A DNA stretch of 59,250 nt, taken from contig CAJCHN010000144.1 of NCBI GenBank assembly GCA_903970285.1, forward strand, positions 1 to 59,250. Reading direction: 5' to 3'. The notes under the pieces are model-generated. The model saw only the letters and a list, made by a program, of their open reading frames with translations, searched no databases and was not told the origin of the DNA. Positions 1-10,564 of this stretch are shown here, in pieces. Origin of the DNA: Rhodanobacteraceae bacterium. Its GTDB lineage: Bacteria; Acidobacteriota; Terriglobia; Terriglobales; Acidobacteriaceae. Within the stretch, counting starts at the first letter, position 1. The number at the start of each line of letters is the position of its first letter. A program made the translations under genes and the position numbers.

Positions 1-3629
<3,629 letters not shown>

Positions 3630-4412
3630 GCTCTCTCCTGAGAACTTCATTGCTGCTGGTGTTTCACCGAGGGGAAACGCGGCCAGGGGCCGAGTCTCCG
3701 TTCATCTACTGTTCCGCGGGCCGTTAATGTTGCCGGCCAGACTGCTCGCCCTCGCCTTGCGGGCAGCCGTGCGCATTCCTTCCCGGCCATCGCCTGCGAG
3801 CCGGTCCTGCATGTACTGACTTGTGCTTTGCTGCTCATCGCCGGGGATCTCGAAGCATTCTGAGATCGCGCCGGGCCACCCTCTCCGCTGCGGATTTACG
3901 CATTCACTCCGCAGGGTCATGCCAGACCTTGGACAAACTTTTTACTTCCCGCGACGCACGGAAGCTGCTATAAACAGCCGGTAGCCGGCGATTCGCGCGG
4001 TGTCCGCCTGCACGGACAGGCGGTTGCGCAGACGGCGAAGGCGCCCAAAGGGACGCTGAATCCCCAAGAGCGCAATCGCTGAATCTCGCACTGAATTTCT
4101 GCTGAATGAAGAAATGCCCGCCACCCTTCAAGGCTCGCCGTTCCTCGAAGATTGCTGCCGCCTGCAGGTTACACGCTCTCCGTCCGCCGCCAGACCGAAA
4201 GTGTGACCGGCCCCTTAGCCTGCCTCGCGCAGGATGGACCGGAGAACCGCCTCAATTGCCACCAACTCAGTTGCTGCCAACTACGTTCCGCTACAGAAAA
4301 CTCGCCTTACCGGTCTTCGAAGTGTGGGCTGCCCGCTTCGCACGCATGGGCAGAAGCAATATCCCCAAGAATGAGGATACCGCGTTCTGCCCTTTCGTGC
4401 AACTTTGCCGTG
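3630..4412 (-). other. 783-base rplL-rpoB intergenic stretch, no convincing gene
   Basis: I see no coding region here: the short frames on both strands have no family features and no good ribosome binding site. In the operon direction it would be the rplL-rpoB leader. One perfect inverted repeat lies inside (4004-4023). No convincing -35/-10 pair for a separate rpoB promoter was found. In Escherichia coli the equivalent interval holds an attenuator and an RNase III processing site; a similar role here is inference. Confidence 0.6.
4004..4023 (-). repeat. Perfect inverted repeat in the rpoB leader
   Basis: CCGCCTG (4004-4010), a 6-base spacer and CAGGCGG (4017-4023) form a 7-bp GC-rich stem. 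No T-run follows on the minus strand, so it is not a classical intrinsic terminator. It could be a processing or attenuation hairpin between rplL and rpoB. Confidence 0.4.
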
Positions 4413-4793
4413 CTACTTGATTTCGACGGTGGCAACACCCTCGAACTTCTTGGCGATGGCCGCCGCGTCGTCCTTCGAAATGCCTTCCTTGAGCGGCTTG
4501 GGGGCACCGTCCACCAGGTCCTTCGCTTCCTTGAGACCGAGCGCCGTCACCTCGCGCACCGCCTTGATGGTCGCGATCTTGTTGGCGCCGGCATCCTTCA
4601 GAATGACCGTAAACTCGGTCTTCTCTTCAACCGGAGCCGCCGCAGCCGCACCCGCGCCGCCGCCCGCCGGAGCCGCCGCCACCGCAGCCGCGGCCGAAAC
4701 GCCGAGACGCTCTTCAAGCTTCTTGACCAGCGCCGAAGCCTCGATCAGGCTCAAGCTCACGATTGCATCTTCCAACTGCTGAATATCTGCCAT
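4413..4793 (-). CDS. rplL: 50S ribosomal protein L7/L12
   Basis: Stalk protein of the large ribosomal subunit that recruits translation GTPases. The product is 126 residues, the normal length for the family. An N-terminal dimerisation helix pair ([21 protein letters not shown]) is followed by an Ala/Gly-rich hinge at about residues 33-55 and the conserved C-terminal domain ([21 protein letters not shown], then [13 protein letters not shown]). The ATG at 4793 has a GGAGA ribosome binding site close upstream. It sits between rplJ (149 bases upstream) and rpoB, the standard order, and is probably cotranscribed with them. Confidence 0.98.
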   Translation of the reverse strand: MADIQQLEDAIVSLSLIEASALVKKLEERLGVSAAAAVAAAPAGGGAGAAAAAPVEEKTEFTVILKDAGANKIATIKAVREVTALGLKEAKDLVDGAPKPLKEGISKDDAAAIAKKFEGVATVEIK

Positions 4794-4942
4794 ATTATTT
4801 CTCCAATACTGCTGAATAGGAACTTCGATTGACGTCTCCGGGGCGTGTCTCCTGCCTCGGCTGCCCTCACCCTTCGCGGTTTCCGTTGCGCCCAGACCAG
4901 CGCCCCGCGGGGGATGGAGCGAAACCTGAACTTGTGAGCAGC

Positions 4943-5749
4943 CTAGCCTTCCGCTGGCTCCGTGCTGGCCGCTTCGCCAGCCTGCGATGCCGTGCCATTT
5001 TCGGGCTGGGCGACCGCGTCGGCTTCAGACGCCGGATTCGCAGCAATCTGCTCGGTGGGCGTGGGAGCTTCTTCAACGTGGGCGGCGGCAACTTCGGGCT
5101 CGGCTGCGGGAGCGACTTCAGGCTCGGCTGCCGACACTGTTTCGACTGCCGGAGCAGCGGAGGCTTCGACTGCCGGGGCAGCGGAGACTTCGACCGCCGG
5201 AGCAGCCGGAGCAGAAGCACCGGCCGAGAACTTTTCCTTCTCCACCGCCTGGTTGATGACCACGGCGAGATCGCGCCCGGTGGCATTGATGACCGTGGCG
5301 AGCCGCTGCGCCGGCGAGTTGATGAGGAAGAGGAGCTTCGAGAAGAGCTCTTCCTTGCCCGGCATGGTGGCCAGTTGACCGATCTCTTCAACGTTGAGCA
5401 CCTTGCCGTCGACGATGGCCAGCTTGAAGGTGAACTCGGCGTTATCCTTCACCCAGTTGGTGAGCGCCTTCGCCAGCTCGACCGGGTCTCCCGAGGTATA
5501 GGCCACAGCCGAAACACCCTTCAGGTTCTGGAGCGCAGCTTCAATCTTCGAACCCTGGCTGGCCTTGGCGGCGAGCTTGTTCTTGACCACGTGGTAGCTG
5601 GCGCCGGCAGCGCGAACCGTCTTGCGCAGATCGAAGTCCTTCGAGGCCGTGAGCCCCTTGAAGGTACCGATGATCGCGGAGGTCGAGTGCTCCAGTTCCC
5701 GCGTGAGAACCTTCACCTTTTCCGTCTTTGTTGCCCTGCTGATTGCCAT
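4943..5749 (-). CDS. rplJ: 50S ribosomal protein L10 with long Ala/Pro/Glu-rich tail
   Basis: L10 anchors L7/L12 dimers at the base of the ribosomal stalk. Residues 1-175 are a normal L10 ([12 protein letters not shown] start, [30 protein letters not shown], and [20 protein letters not shown] before the L12-binding helix). The family is usually about 165-180 residues, but this protein has 268: about 95 extra C-terminal residues made of Ala, Pro, Glu and Val, with repeated APAVE-like units and no predicted globular fold. The frame is uninterrupted and starts at ATG 5749. It lies 80 bases downstream of rplA and 149 bases upstream of rplL. The tail's role is unknown. Confidence 0.96.
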   Translation of the reverse strand: MAISRATKTEKVKVLTRELEHSTSAIIGTFKGLTASKDFDLRKTVRAAGASYHVVKNKLAAKASQGSKIEAALQNLKGVSAVAYTSGDPVELAKALTNWVKDNAEFTFKLAIVDGKVLNVEEIGQLATMPGKEELFSKLLFLINSPAQRLATVINATGRDLAVVINQAVEKEKFSAGASAPAAPAVEVSAAPAVEASAAPAVETVSAAEPEVAPAAEPEVAAAHVEEAPTPTEQIAANPASEADAVAQPENGTASQAGEAASTEPAEG

Positions 5750-5829
5750 AAAAACCTAACCTTTAGCTGTCTGCGTCGATGCGCGGACGTTCAAAATTTG
5801 ACCTTATCGCTCCGTTCGCCGGCGCGGGA

Positions 5830-6540
5830 CTACGCCTTGCCCGCGAGATCCGAGACCGAGCTGTCGAGCTGCACGCCTGGACCCATGGTCGAGGAGATCG
5901 TAATGCCCTTGATGTACCTTCCCTTGGCCGCCGACGGCTTCGCCTTCACCACGCTGGTGATGACGGTCATGGCGTTGTCGATCAGCTTCTGCGGATCGAA
6001 CGAGAGCTTGCCGACCGGAACGTGAACCAGCGCGGTCTTGTCCGTGCGGAACTCGACCTTGCCGGCCTTGATCTCGCGGATTGCCGAGACGACGTCGGTC
6101 GTCACGGTGCCGGTCTTGGGGTTCGGCATGAGGCCCTTGGGGCCGAGCACCTTACCCAGACGCCCGACCGAACGCATCATGTCGGGGGTCGCGATCAGCG
6201 CGTCAAAGGCGGTCCAACCTTCTTTCTGGATACGCTCAACCAGCTCCTCGCCGCCGAAGAACTCGGCACCGGCGGCTTCCGCGTCCTTGATCTTGTCGCC
6301 TGAAGCGATGACGGCTACGATCTTCGACTTGCCCAGCCCGTGCGGCAGAACCACCGTCCCGCGCACCATCTGGTCGGCGTGGCGGGGGTCGACGCCCAGG
6401 CGCAGGGTGATATCCACTGTCTCATCGAACTTCGCGTACTTCGCCTTCTGAAGCAGCGGTACGGCGTCGACGAGAGTGTACGGACGCGGCTCAACCATGG
6501 CACGCGCCTTCGCCAGATTCTTGGAGATCTTCTGAGACAT
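5830..6540 (-). CDS. rplA: 50S ribosomal protein L1
   Basis: L1 forms the mobile L1 stalk near the ribosomal E site and in many bacteria represses its own operon by binding the mRNA leader. The product is 236 residues, the usual size. Conserved segments include [36 protein letters not shown], the glycine-rich [12 protein letters not shown] motif and [20 protein letters not shown] chose ATG 6540, which has an AAGGA ribosome binding site, over an in-frame extension to 6675 that would read through the promoter and gives a non-family N-terminus. It is the first gene of the operon here; rplK, its usual upstream partner, is absent. Confidence 0.97.
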   Translation of the reverse strand: MSQKISKNLAKARAMVEPRPYTLVDAVPLLQKAKYAKFDETVDITLRLGVDPRHADQMVRGTVVLPHGLGKSKIVAVIASGDKIKDAEAAGAEFFGGEELVERIQKEGWTAFDALIATPDMMRSVGRLGKVLGPKGLMPNPKTGTVTTDVVSAIREIKAGKVEFRTDKTALVHVPVGKLSFDPQKLIDNAMTVITSVVKAKPSAAKGRYIKGITISSTMGPGVQLDSSVSDLAGKA

Positions 6541-6595
6541 GCTTTTCCTTATCTTCCACCCTAAATGCCCTGTTCCGCACCAGCGTGGTCCGACG

Positions 6596-6613
6596 AGCTC
6601 CCAGCAGGAAGCT
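6596..6613 (-). promoter_or_regulatory. Leader hairpin upstream of rplA
   Basis: On the minus strand AGCTTCC, the loop TGCT and GGGAGCT form a 7-bp stem with one G-U pair, inside the roughly 80-base leader between the inferred start site and rplA. L1-type autoregulation commonly uses structured leaders, but I cannot show that this is the L1 site. Confidence 0.35.
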
Positions 6614-6627
6614 GAGGCAACCTTAGT

Positions 6628-6656
6628 AGTATGACTGAGATTACCACCGGCGTCAA
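6628..6656 (-). promoter_or_regulatory. Sigma70-type promoter for rplA-rplJ-rplL-rpoB
   Basis: Reading the minus strand, TTGACG (6656-6651, 5 of 6 to consensus), a 17-base spacer and CATACT (6633-6628, 4 of 6). The start site would be near 6621, about 80 bases before rplA. It lies just after the stop of the preceding minus-strand gene, so the operon does not depend on read-through from the accessory genes. Confidence 0.6.
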
Positions 6657-6675
6657 ACGCGGTCGGGAAGCGCAC

Positions 6676-7236
6676 TTATTTCGCGCTTTCAATCGCGAGC
6701 TCTTCATGGTGCGATTTAGCGCTGAGATATCGGTCGCAGCCCCGGAGATTGTCTCGGAGTGCTGATGGGGCAGCGGAGCGCACCAATTCCATGAAGACCT
6801 GATATTTCTCCCAAAAGCCATCGGTAAACGACCGTTGAGCCAGATCACGCTTTGGCTCGACCTGTTCCTTCACGCGCCAGTCGTAAACTGTGAATTGATT
6901 CGGATAAAGCAAGGTGAGAATCGCGGTTGCGGTTGGCGTGTAGAACTCCCAATCAGTCATGAGGATCTTCAAGCGGTCTTTGTCGGATGGTCCCTCATGG
7001 ATTGCCTTGGAGATTCTGGACACGGCATCGGCAAACGTGCCATCACCTCCACGCTCTTTACTAAGTCGCTTCAGGCGCTCGCGATGTCGGTTCTTGGCAC
7101 GATCCGATTTCCAGATCAGCATCATGTAGAAGTCGGCAGGATCGAGTTGTCCTGTCTCATGGAAGCGGCGGGCAACCTCGGTCATCAATTAGGCTTCGTC
7201 GTCGTAGTATTTGAGGTAGTTGTCCTCAGAAGTCAT
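6676..7236 (-). pseudogene. Small hypothetical protein gene with an in-frame stop near its N-terminus
   Basis: An ATG at 7236, two bases after the stop of the upstream Uma2 gene, opens a frame encoding MTSEDNYLKYYDDEA and then hits TAA at 7191-7189. The same frame resumes at once (TTG 7188, ATG 7185) and runs 169 codons to 6676. The main part is rich in charged helices and contains AILTLLYPNQFTVYDWRV, which resembles the 'last helix plus Asp' segment of small helix-hairpin-helix or OGG-fold-like hypothetical proteins; that resemblance is from memory and weak. Either translation starts at 7185 and the upstream codons are chance, or a nonsense change separates a natural N-terminus. The residues either side of the stop join naturally, so I favour the second. 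Confidence 0.5.
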
Positions 7237-7237
7237 C

Positions 7238-7840
7238 TCAACCCCAGATACGCCGTAGCGTTACCCGAAAGCCAGCGGCAGGCTCTCCGGCCTCAATGGC
7301 ATCTGGTTCGGAGAGAATCTCCGGGATTCCCGGAGCGCTCGCACGATAGATGCTTAGCGTCTTCCGGTAGGGGTCGAAAAGCCAGCCCAGTTGGGCGCCG
7401 TTAGCAATCCACTGTTCCATCTTCTCCTTCGCCTCGCGCAGGGAATCGGTCCGCGAAAGCACCTCGACCACGAAGTCAGGACAAAACGGCAGCAGCTTTT
7501 CCTGAAGCTCCGGCGAGAGCGCATTCCAAACCTCCGCGCAGACCCAGGCGGCGTCCGGCGAGAGCATCGATCCGTCAGGCAGGATGAAGCCCGCCGAAGA
7601 ACCAAACGCCACCCCGCGTCCATCCTCTTCAGCCCAGTAGTCCAGTTCGCGGGCGAGGAAGAGTCCGCGGCGATCGCTCCGCCCACCAGCCGGCGTCATC
7701 ATCACGATCTCTCCGGAGCTCTCACGCTCAATCCGCAGTCCATCGTTTGCCCTGCAAAACGCCAGAAACGCATCATCATCCATTGCGACGTCTGGGCGAA
7801 ATCGCGCCGGGAGCGGAATGGAGGAGAGGTCATAAGCCAT
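7238..7840 (-). CDS. Uma2 family (DUF820) restriction-endonuclease-fold protein, copy A
   Basis: A 200-residue member of the Uma2 family, which has a PD-(D/E)XK nuclease fold and an unknown cellular role. It keeps the putative metal-binding Asp (LSPDAAWV), the central CPDFVVEVLS strand with its Glu, and the following KEKMEQWIANGAQLGWLFDP helix and strand. ATG 7840 is chosen; a TTG two codons earlier is possible. It is followed after one base by the start codon of the broken gene at 7236 and preceded by copy B with a 20-base gap, so the set is probably one transcript. Uma2 genes are often multiplied in cyanobacteria and Acidobacteriota. Confidence 0.85.
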   Translation of the reverse strand: MAYDLSSIPLPARFRPDVAMDDDAFLAFCRANDGLRIERESSGEIVMMTPAGGRSDRRGLFLARELDYWAEEDGRGVAFGSSAGFILPDGSMLSPDAAWVCAEVWNALSPELQEKLLPFCPDFVVEVLSRTDSLREAKEKMEQWIANGAQLGWLFDPYRKTLSIYRASAPGIPEILSEPDAIEAGEPAAGFRVTLRRIWG

Positions 7841-7860
7841 GCGCAAAGTCTACACCCGCC

Positions 7861-8439
7861 CTAGCCCCACACCCGCTCCATCACCAGGCAAAACCCACTG
7901 ACGCACCCCGTCCCCTGCACGCTGGTCGGATTCTCGTGAACTTCCGGAGCCTCGCCGGGCCGGTAAATCTCGACCACCCGCCGCAGCGGGTCGATCAGCC
8001 AGCCCAACTGCACCCCGTTCGCCACCCAGTTCAGCATCTTCTGCTGAAGGTCGGAGACACGATCGGTCGCGGACCGGACCTCCATGACGAACTCGGGGCA
8101 AACCCGAGCATAGCCCCGGCGCCGCTCTTCGCTCAGCCCGTTCCAGCACTCCAGGCTCAACCAGGCCCCATCTGCCGAGCGCAACGAGGTATCCGGCAAC
8201 GTGAACCCGCTGCTTGATCCGTAGTACTTACCGCGGCCGTCGGCGAGTGTCCAGATAAAGAGGTAACCACTGGCCCGACTCTCCACTTCGCCAAACTCCG
8301 TCCAGGTCGGCGACATCAGGACCAATTCTCCACTGGCATCACGTTCCACCCGCTGCGGCTCATGTTCGGAGCAGAACCGCGCCAATTGCTCATCCGTCAT
8401 AGCACCGGGCCGGATGCTCCCGGGCACTTCGAGTCTCAT
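7861..8439 (-). CDS. Uma2 family (DUF820) protein, copy B
   Basis: A 192-residue Uma2 protein. The putative catalytic Asp is present, though in an ADGAWL context where copy A has PD, and the CPEFVMEVRS strand and the NGVQLGWLIDP end of the core are present. The ATG at 8439 overlaps the stop of copy C by four bases (ATGA), which indicates translational coupling and argues against a longer frame starting at 8610 inside copy C. Its C-terminal 25 residues (from EVHENPTSVQGTGC to the stop) are almost identical to those of copy C, while the DNA there has drifted noticeably. Confidence 0.85.
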   Translation of the reverse strand: MRLEVPGSIRPGAMTDEQLARFCSEHEPQRVERDASGELVLMSPTWTEFGEVESRASGYLFIWTLADGRGKYYGSSSGFTLPDTSLRSADGAWLSLECWNGLSEERRRGYARVCPEFVMEVRSATDRVSDLQQKMLNWVANGVQLGWLIDPLRRVVEIYRPGEAPEVHENPTSVQGTGCVSGFCLVMERVWG

Positions 8440-9038
8440 GCCAACCCCCAGACCCGTTCCATCACCAGACAAAAGCCACTCATACAACCTGTCCCCTGCA
8501 CACTCGTCGGGTTCTCGTGAACCTCGGCAGCCTCGCCCACCCGATAAACTTCTACCGCCCGCCGCTTCGAATTGATCAGCCACGCCAATTCGGCCCCGCT
8601 GGCAAGCCACTCCTCCATCTTCTTTCTCACGGACTCCAGTTGATCCTTGGGCGAAACCAGTTCCACCACAAATTCAGGACAGATTGGAGGGCAGGTGTCC
8701 CGCTCCGCGGGTGAAAGCGCTTCCCAGGCTGAGTTGGAAACCCACGAAGTGTTCGGGGATCGGACAGCTCCGCTCTTGAGCTTGAATCCAGTGCTGGAAT
8801 CGAACGTTACGCCCCGCCCGTCCGCTTCGGCCCACTCGTCCAGGAGCCTGCCGATGCGTTGATTCATCCTCCCGGTTCTCGCTCCTGTTGGCGTCATGAT
8901 GAGGATCTCTCCGTCCGGCTCGCGTTCCATGCCCAACGGCTCGTTTACCGCGCTGAAAGCAAGAAAATCCTCGTCCGTCATCGGCGTCCCAGGCCTGAGG
9001 CGGATGGGCATCTGCAGCGAGGAAAGATCGAGGTCCAT
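8436..9038 (-). CDS. Uma2 family (DUF820) protein, copy C, with Asp-to-Asn at the metal site
   Basis: A 200-residue Uma2 protein, first of the tandem set, starting at ATG 9038. The core CPEFVVELVS strand with its Glu and the KKMEEWLASGAELAWLI segment are present, but the Asp expected in the preceding motif is Asn (RSPNTSWV), and the later D-P after the last strand is N-S. In PD-(D/E)XK nucleases loss of that Asp usually abolishes cleavage, so this copy may be inactive or regulatory. It shares its C-terminal 25 residues with copy B and overlaps it by four bases. Confidence 0.83.
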   Translation of the reverse strand: MDLDLSSLQMPIRLRPGTPMTDEDFLAFSAVNEPLGMEREPDGEILIMTPTGARTGRMNQRIGRLLDEWAEADGRGVTFDSSTGFKLKSGAVRSPNTSWVSNSAWEALSPAERDTCPPICPEFVVELVSPKDQLESVRKKMEEWLASGAELAWLINSKRRAVEVYRVGEAAEVHENPTSVQGTGCMSGFCLVMERVWGLA

Positions 9039-9087
9039 GAGGGGAAGTCTACTCTCGCGCGTCCGTGCGGAGCACGCACTTCCACGC

Positions 9088-10455
9088 TCAGAAAGCAGCT
9101 TCCTGAAGCAGCTTGATCGGCTTGGCGGTGGCGGCGGGAAGCTTGGCGGAGAGCAGCTCGGCGATCGATGGCGCCACCTGGAGCATATTGATCAGGCCGA
9201 GGTCGCGGTGGGGTGCGATTCCCTTTCCCAGAACGAAGAAGGACGAGCGCATCTCCGGGTTCGAGGGCAGATAGCCGTGCATACCGGTCGCCGGAGCGGG
9301 GGTGACGATGGGGCCGGAGAAGGTATAGCCGAGCTGGAAGGGTGGCCGCAGCACGACCAGCGCTTCGGCACCGGGAAAGCCGCCGAGCTGGCCAAGCTGC
9401 TCTTTGTTAAGGATGGCGTCGATCCCGTTGGCGGGGTCAGCCGCGAGATCGTGCAGCAGCCCGAGGATGGCGTCGCGCGAGGCGGTATCGGCGGGATCGT
9501 GGAGCATCACCGCGGCGCATCCTCCGGCCGGCCAGAGGGTCGCTTTCCAGGAGCTGAAGCTGGGGGTGCCGAGCGGTCCCGGCGGTCCGACCGTCAGCAG
9601 GCCGGCGCGCAGAAGCGGACCGAAAAGGTTGGTGTGGAAGTCGGTGCGGGCGAAGCCGTGGTCGGAGACGACGACGATGATCGCCTTCGGATTTATAGCG
9701 ACCGCGGCGTCGACCAGCTGCCCGATCATGCCGTCGATGGCCTCCAGCGTCTCGTTGCTCTTCGCGCTGAAGGGGGACGAGGTGTGTTCTTCTTCGTCGA
9801 GCGAGCTGAGATGGACGGTCAAGAAGCCTGGGTGATGCTGGCGAAGCATGGCTTTGGCGAAGCGCGTGCGGGTCGCGTCGGAGGCAATCGTGAGGGTATT
9901 GCCATCGACCCAGGGACCGAGTTCGTGCTCCAGCTGTTGCTGCAGGCCGAGCGGACGCGCAAGCGCATCGAGCAGCAGCAGGTCGTCCGGCGTGCTGGCG
10001 CGCCAGTATTCGGGCATGTTGAAGTCGATGCCGGGCGCATCGACGGTGACCGGCCAGTTGAGGTTGGCGGTGGTGATCCCGCGCTGGCGTGCAGCCTGCC
10101 ACAGGGTCTCGGCCTTCTGCTGCGAGGCATACCAGAACCAGCCGACCTGATTCTGAAACAGCGGATCGAAGGTAGTGTTGGAAAGGATGCCGTGGACCGC
10201 CGGGGTGACGCCCGTGACCAGCGTGGTGTGGCTTGGATAGGTGAGCGTGGGTACCACGCCGATTACGCCGTCGGCGTAGGTTCCCTGCTCGACGAAGCGG
10301 CGCAGGTTGGGCACCTGAAGGTGATGCGCTTCGGCCTGCGTAATGGCGTCGGGCCGCAGGCCGTCGATCGAGATCATCAGAACGGGTGGAGGTGCCTGCG
10401 CCAGGGCGGGGAGGCAGCAGAGAACGGCGGCGAAGACGGTGCGAAGCAGGAACAT
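9088..10455 (-). CDS. Secreted nucleotide pyrophosphatase/phosphodiesterase-type enzyme
   Basis: 455 residues. An N-terminal signal peptide (MFLLRTVFAAVLCCLPALAQ) directs it to the periplasm. The rest is an alkaline-phosphatase-superfamily domain of the type I phosphodiesterase/nucleotide pyrophosphatase (ENPP) kind: the first metal Asp lies in ISIDGLRPD (about residue 31), the Thr nucleophile in TLTYPSHTT (about residue 72), and further metal ligands in LSSLDEEEHT and VVVSDHGF. Such enzymes hydrolyse phosphodiester or pyrophosphate bonds of nucleotides or lipid head groups; the substrate cannot be told from sequence. It lies downstream of a TonB receptor gene, with a terminator-like hairpin between them. 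Confidence 0.88.
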   Translation of the reverse strand: MFLLRTVFAAVLCCLPALAQAPPPVLMISIDGLRPDAITQAEAHHLQVPNLRRFVEQGTYADGVIGVVPTLTYPSHTTLVTGVTPAVHGILSNTTFDPLFQNQVGWFWYASQQKAETLWQAARQRGITTANLNWPVTVDAPGIDFNMPEYWRASTPDDLLLLDALARPLGLQQQLEHELGPWVDGNTLTIASDATRTRFAKAMLRQHHPGFLTVHLSSLDEEEHTSSPFSAKSNETLEAIDGMIGQLVDAAVAINPKAIIVVVSDHGFARTDFHTNLFGPLLRAGLLTVGPPGPLGTPSFSSWKATLWPAGGCAAVMLHDPADTASRDAILGLLHDLAADPANGIDAILNKEQLGQLGGFPGAEALVVLRPPFQLGYTFSGPIVTPAPATGMHGYLPSNPEMRSSFFVLGKGIAPHRDLGLINMLQVAPSIAELLSAKLPAATAKPIKLLQEAAF

Positions 10456-10515
10456 GAGGTCCTTGACATGCGGTGGTGGGCAAAGGCGCCCGGAGAACGC
10501 GCTGGGGAAGACGAA

Positions 10516-10547
10516 GCCCCAGGTCGCGTTAGGACGAGACCTGGGGC
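10516..10547 (-). terminator. Intrinsic terminator after the first TonB receptor gene
   Basis: A perfect 10-bp inverted repeat, GCCCCAGGTC (10516-10525) and GACCTGGGGC (10538-10547), with a 12-base loop. On the minus strand it is followed by the pyrimidine-rich TTCGTCTTCCCC. It lies 18 bases after the receptor stop codon. Confidence 0.65.
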
Positions 10548-10564
10548 GATGGATCGCGCTGAGC

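Noticed and set aside
4004..4023. Intrinsic terminator between rplL and rpoB
   Set aside because: The stem is good but there is no T-run on the minus strand; terminating inside this operon would also be unexpected, so it is listed only as an inverted repeat.
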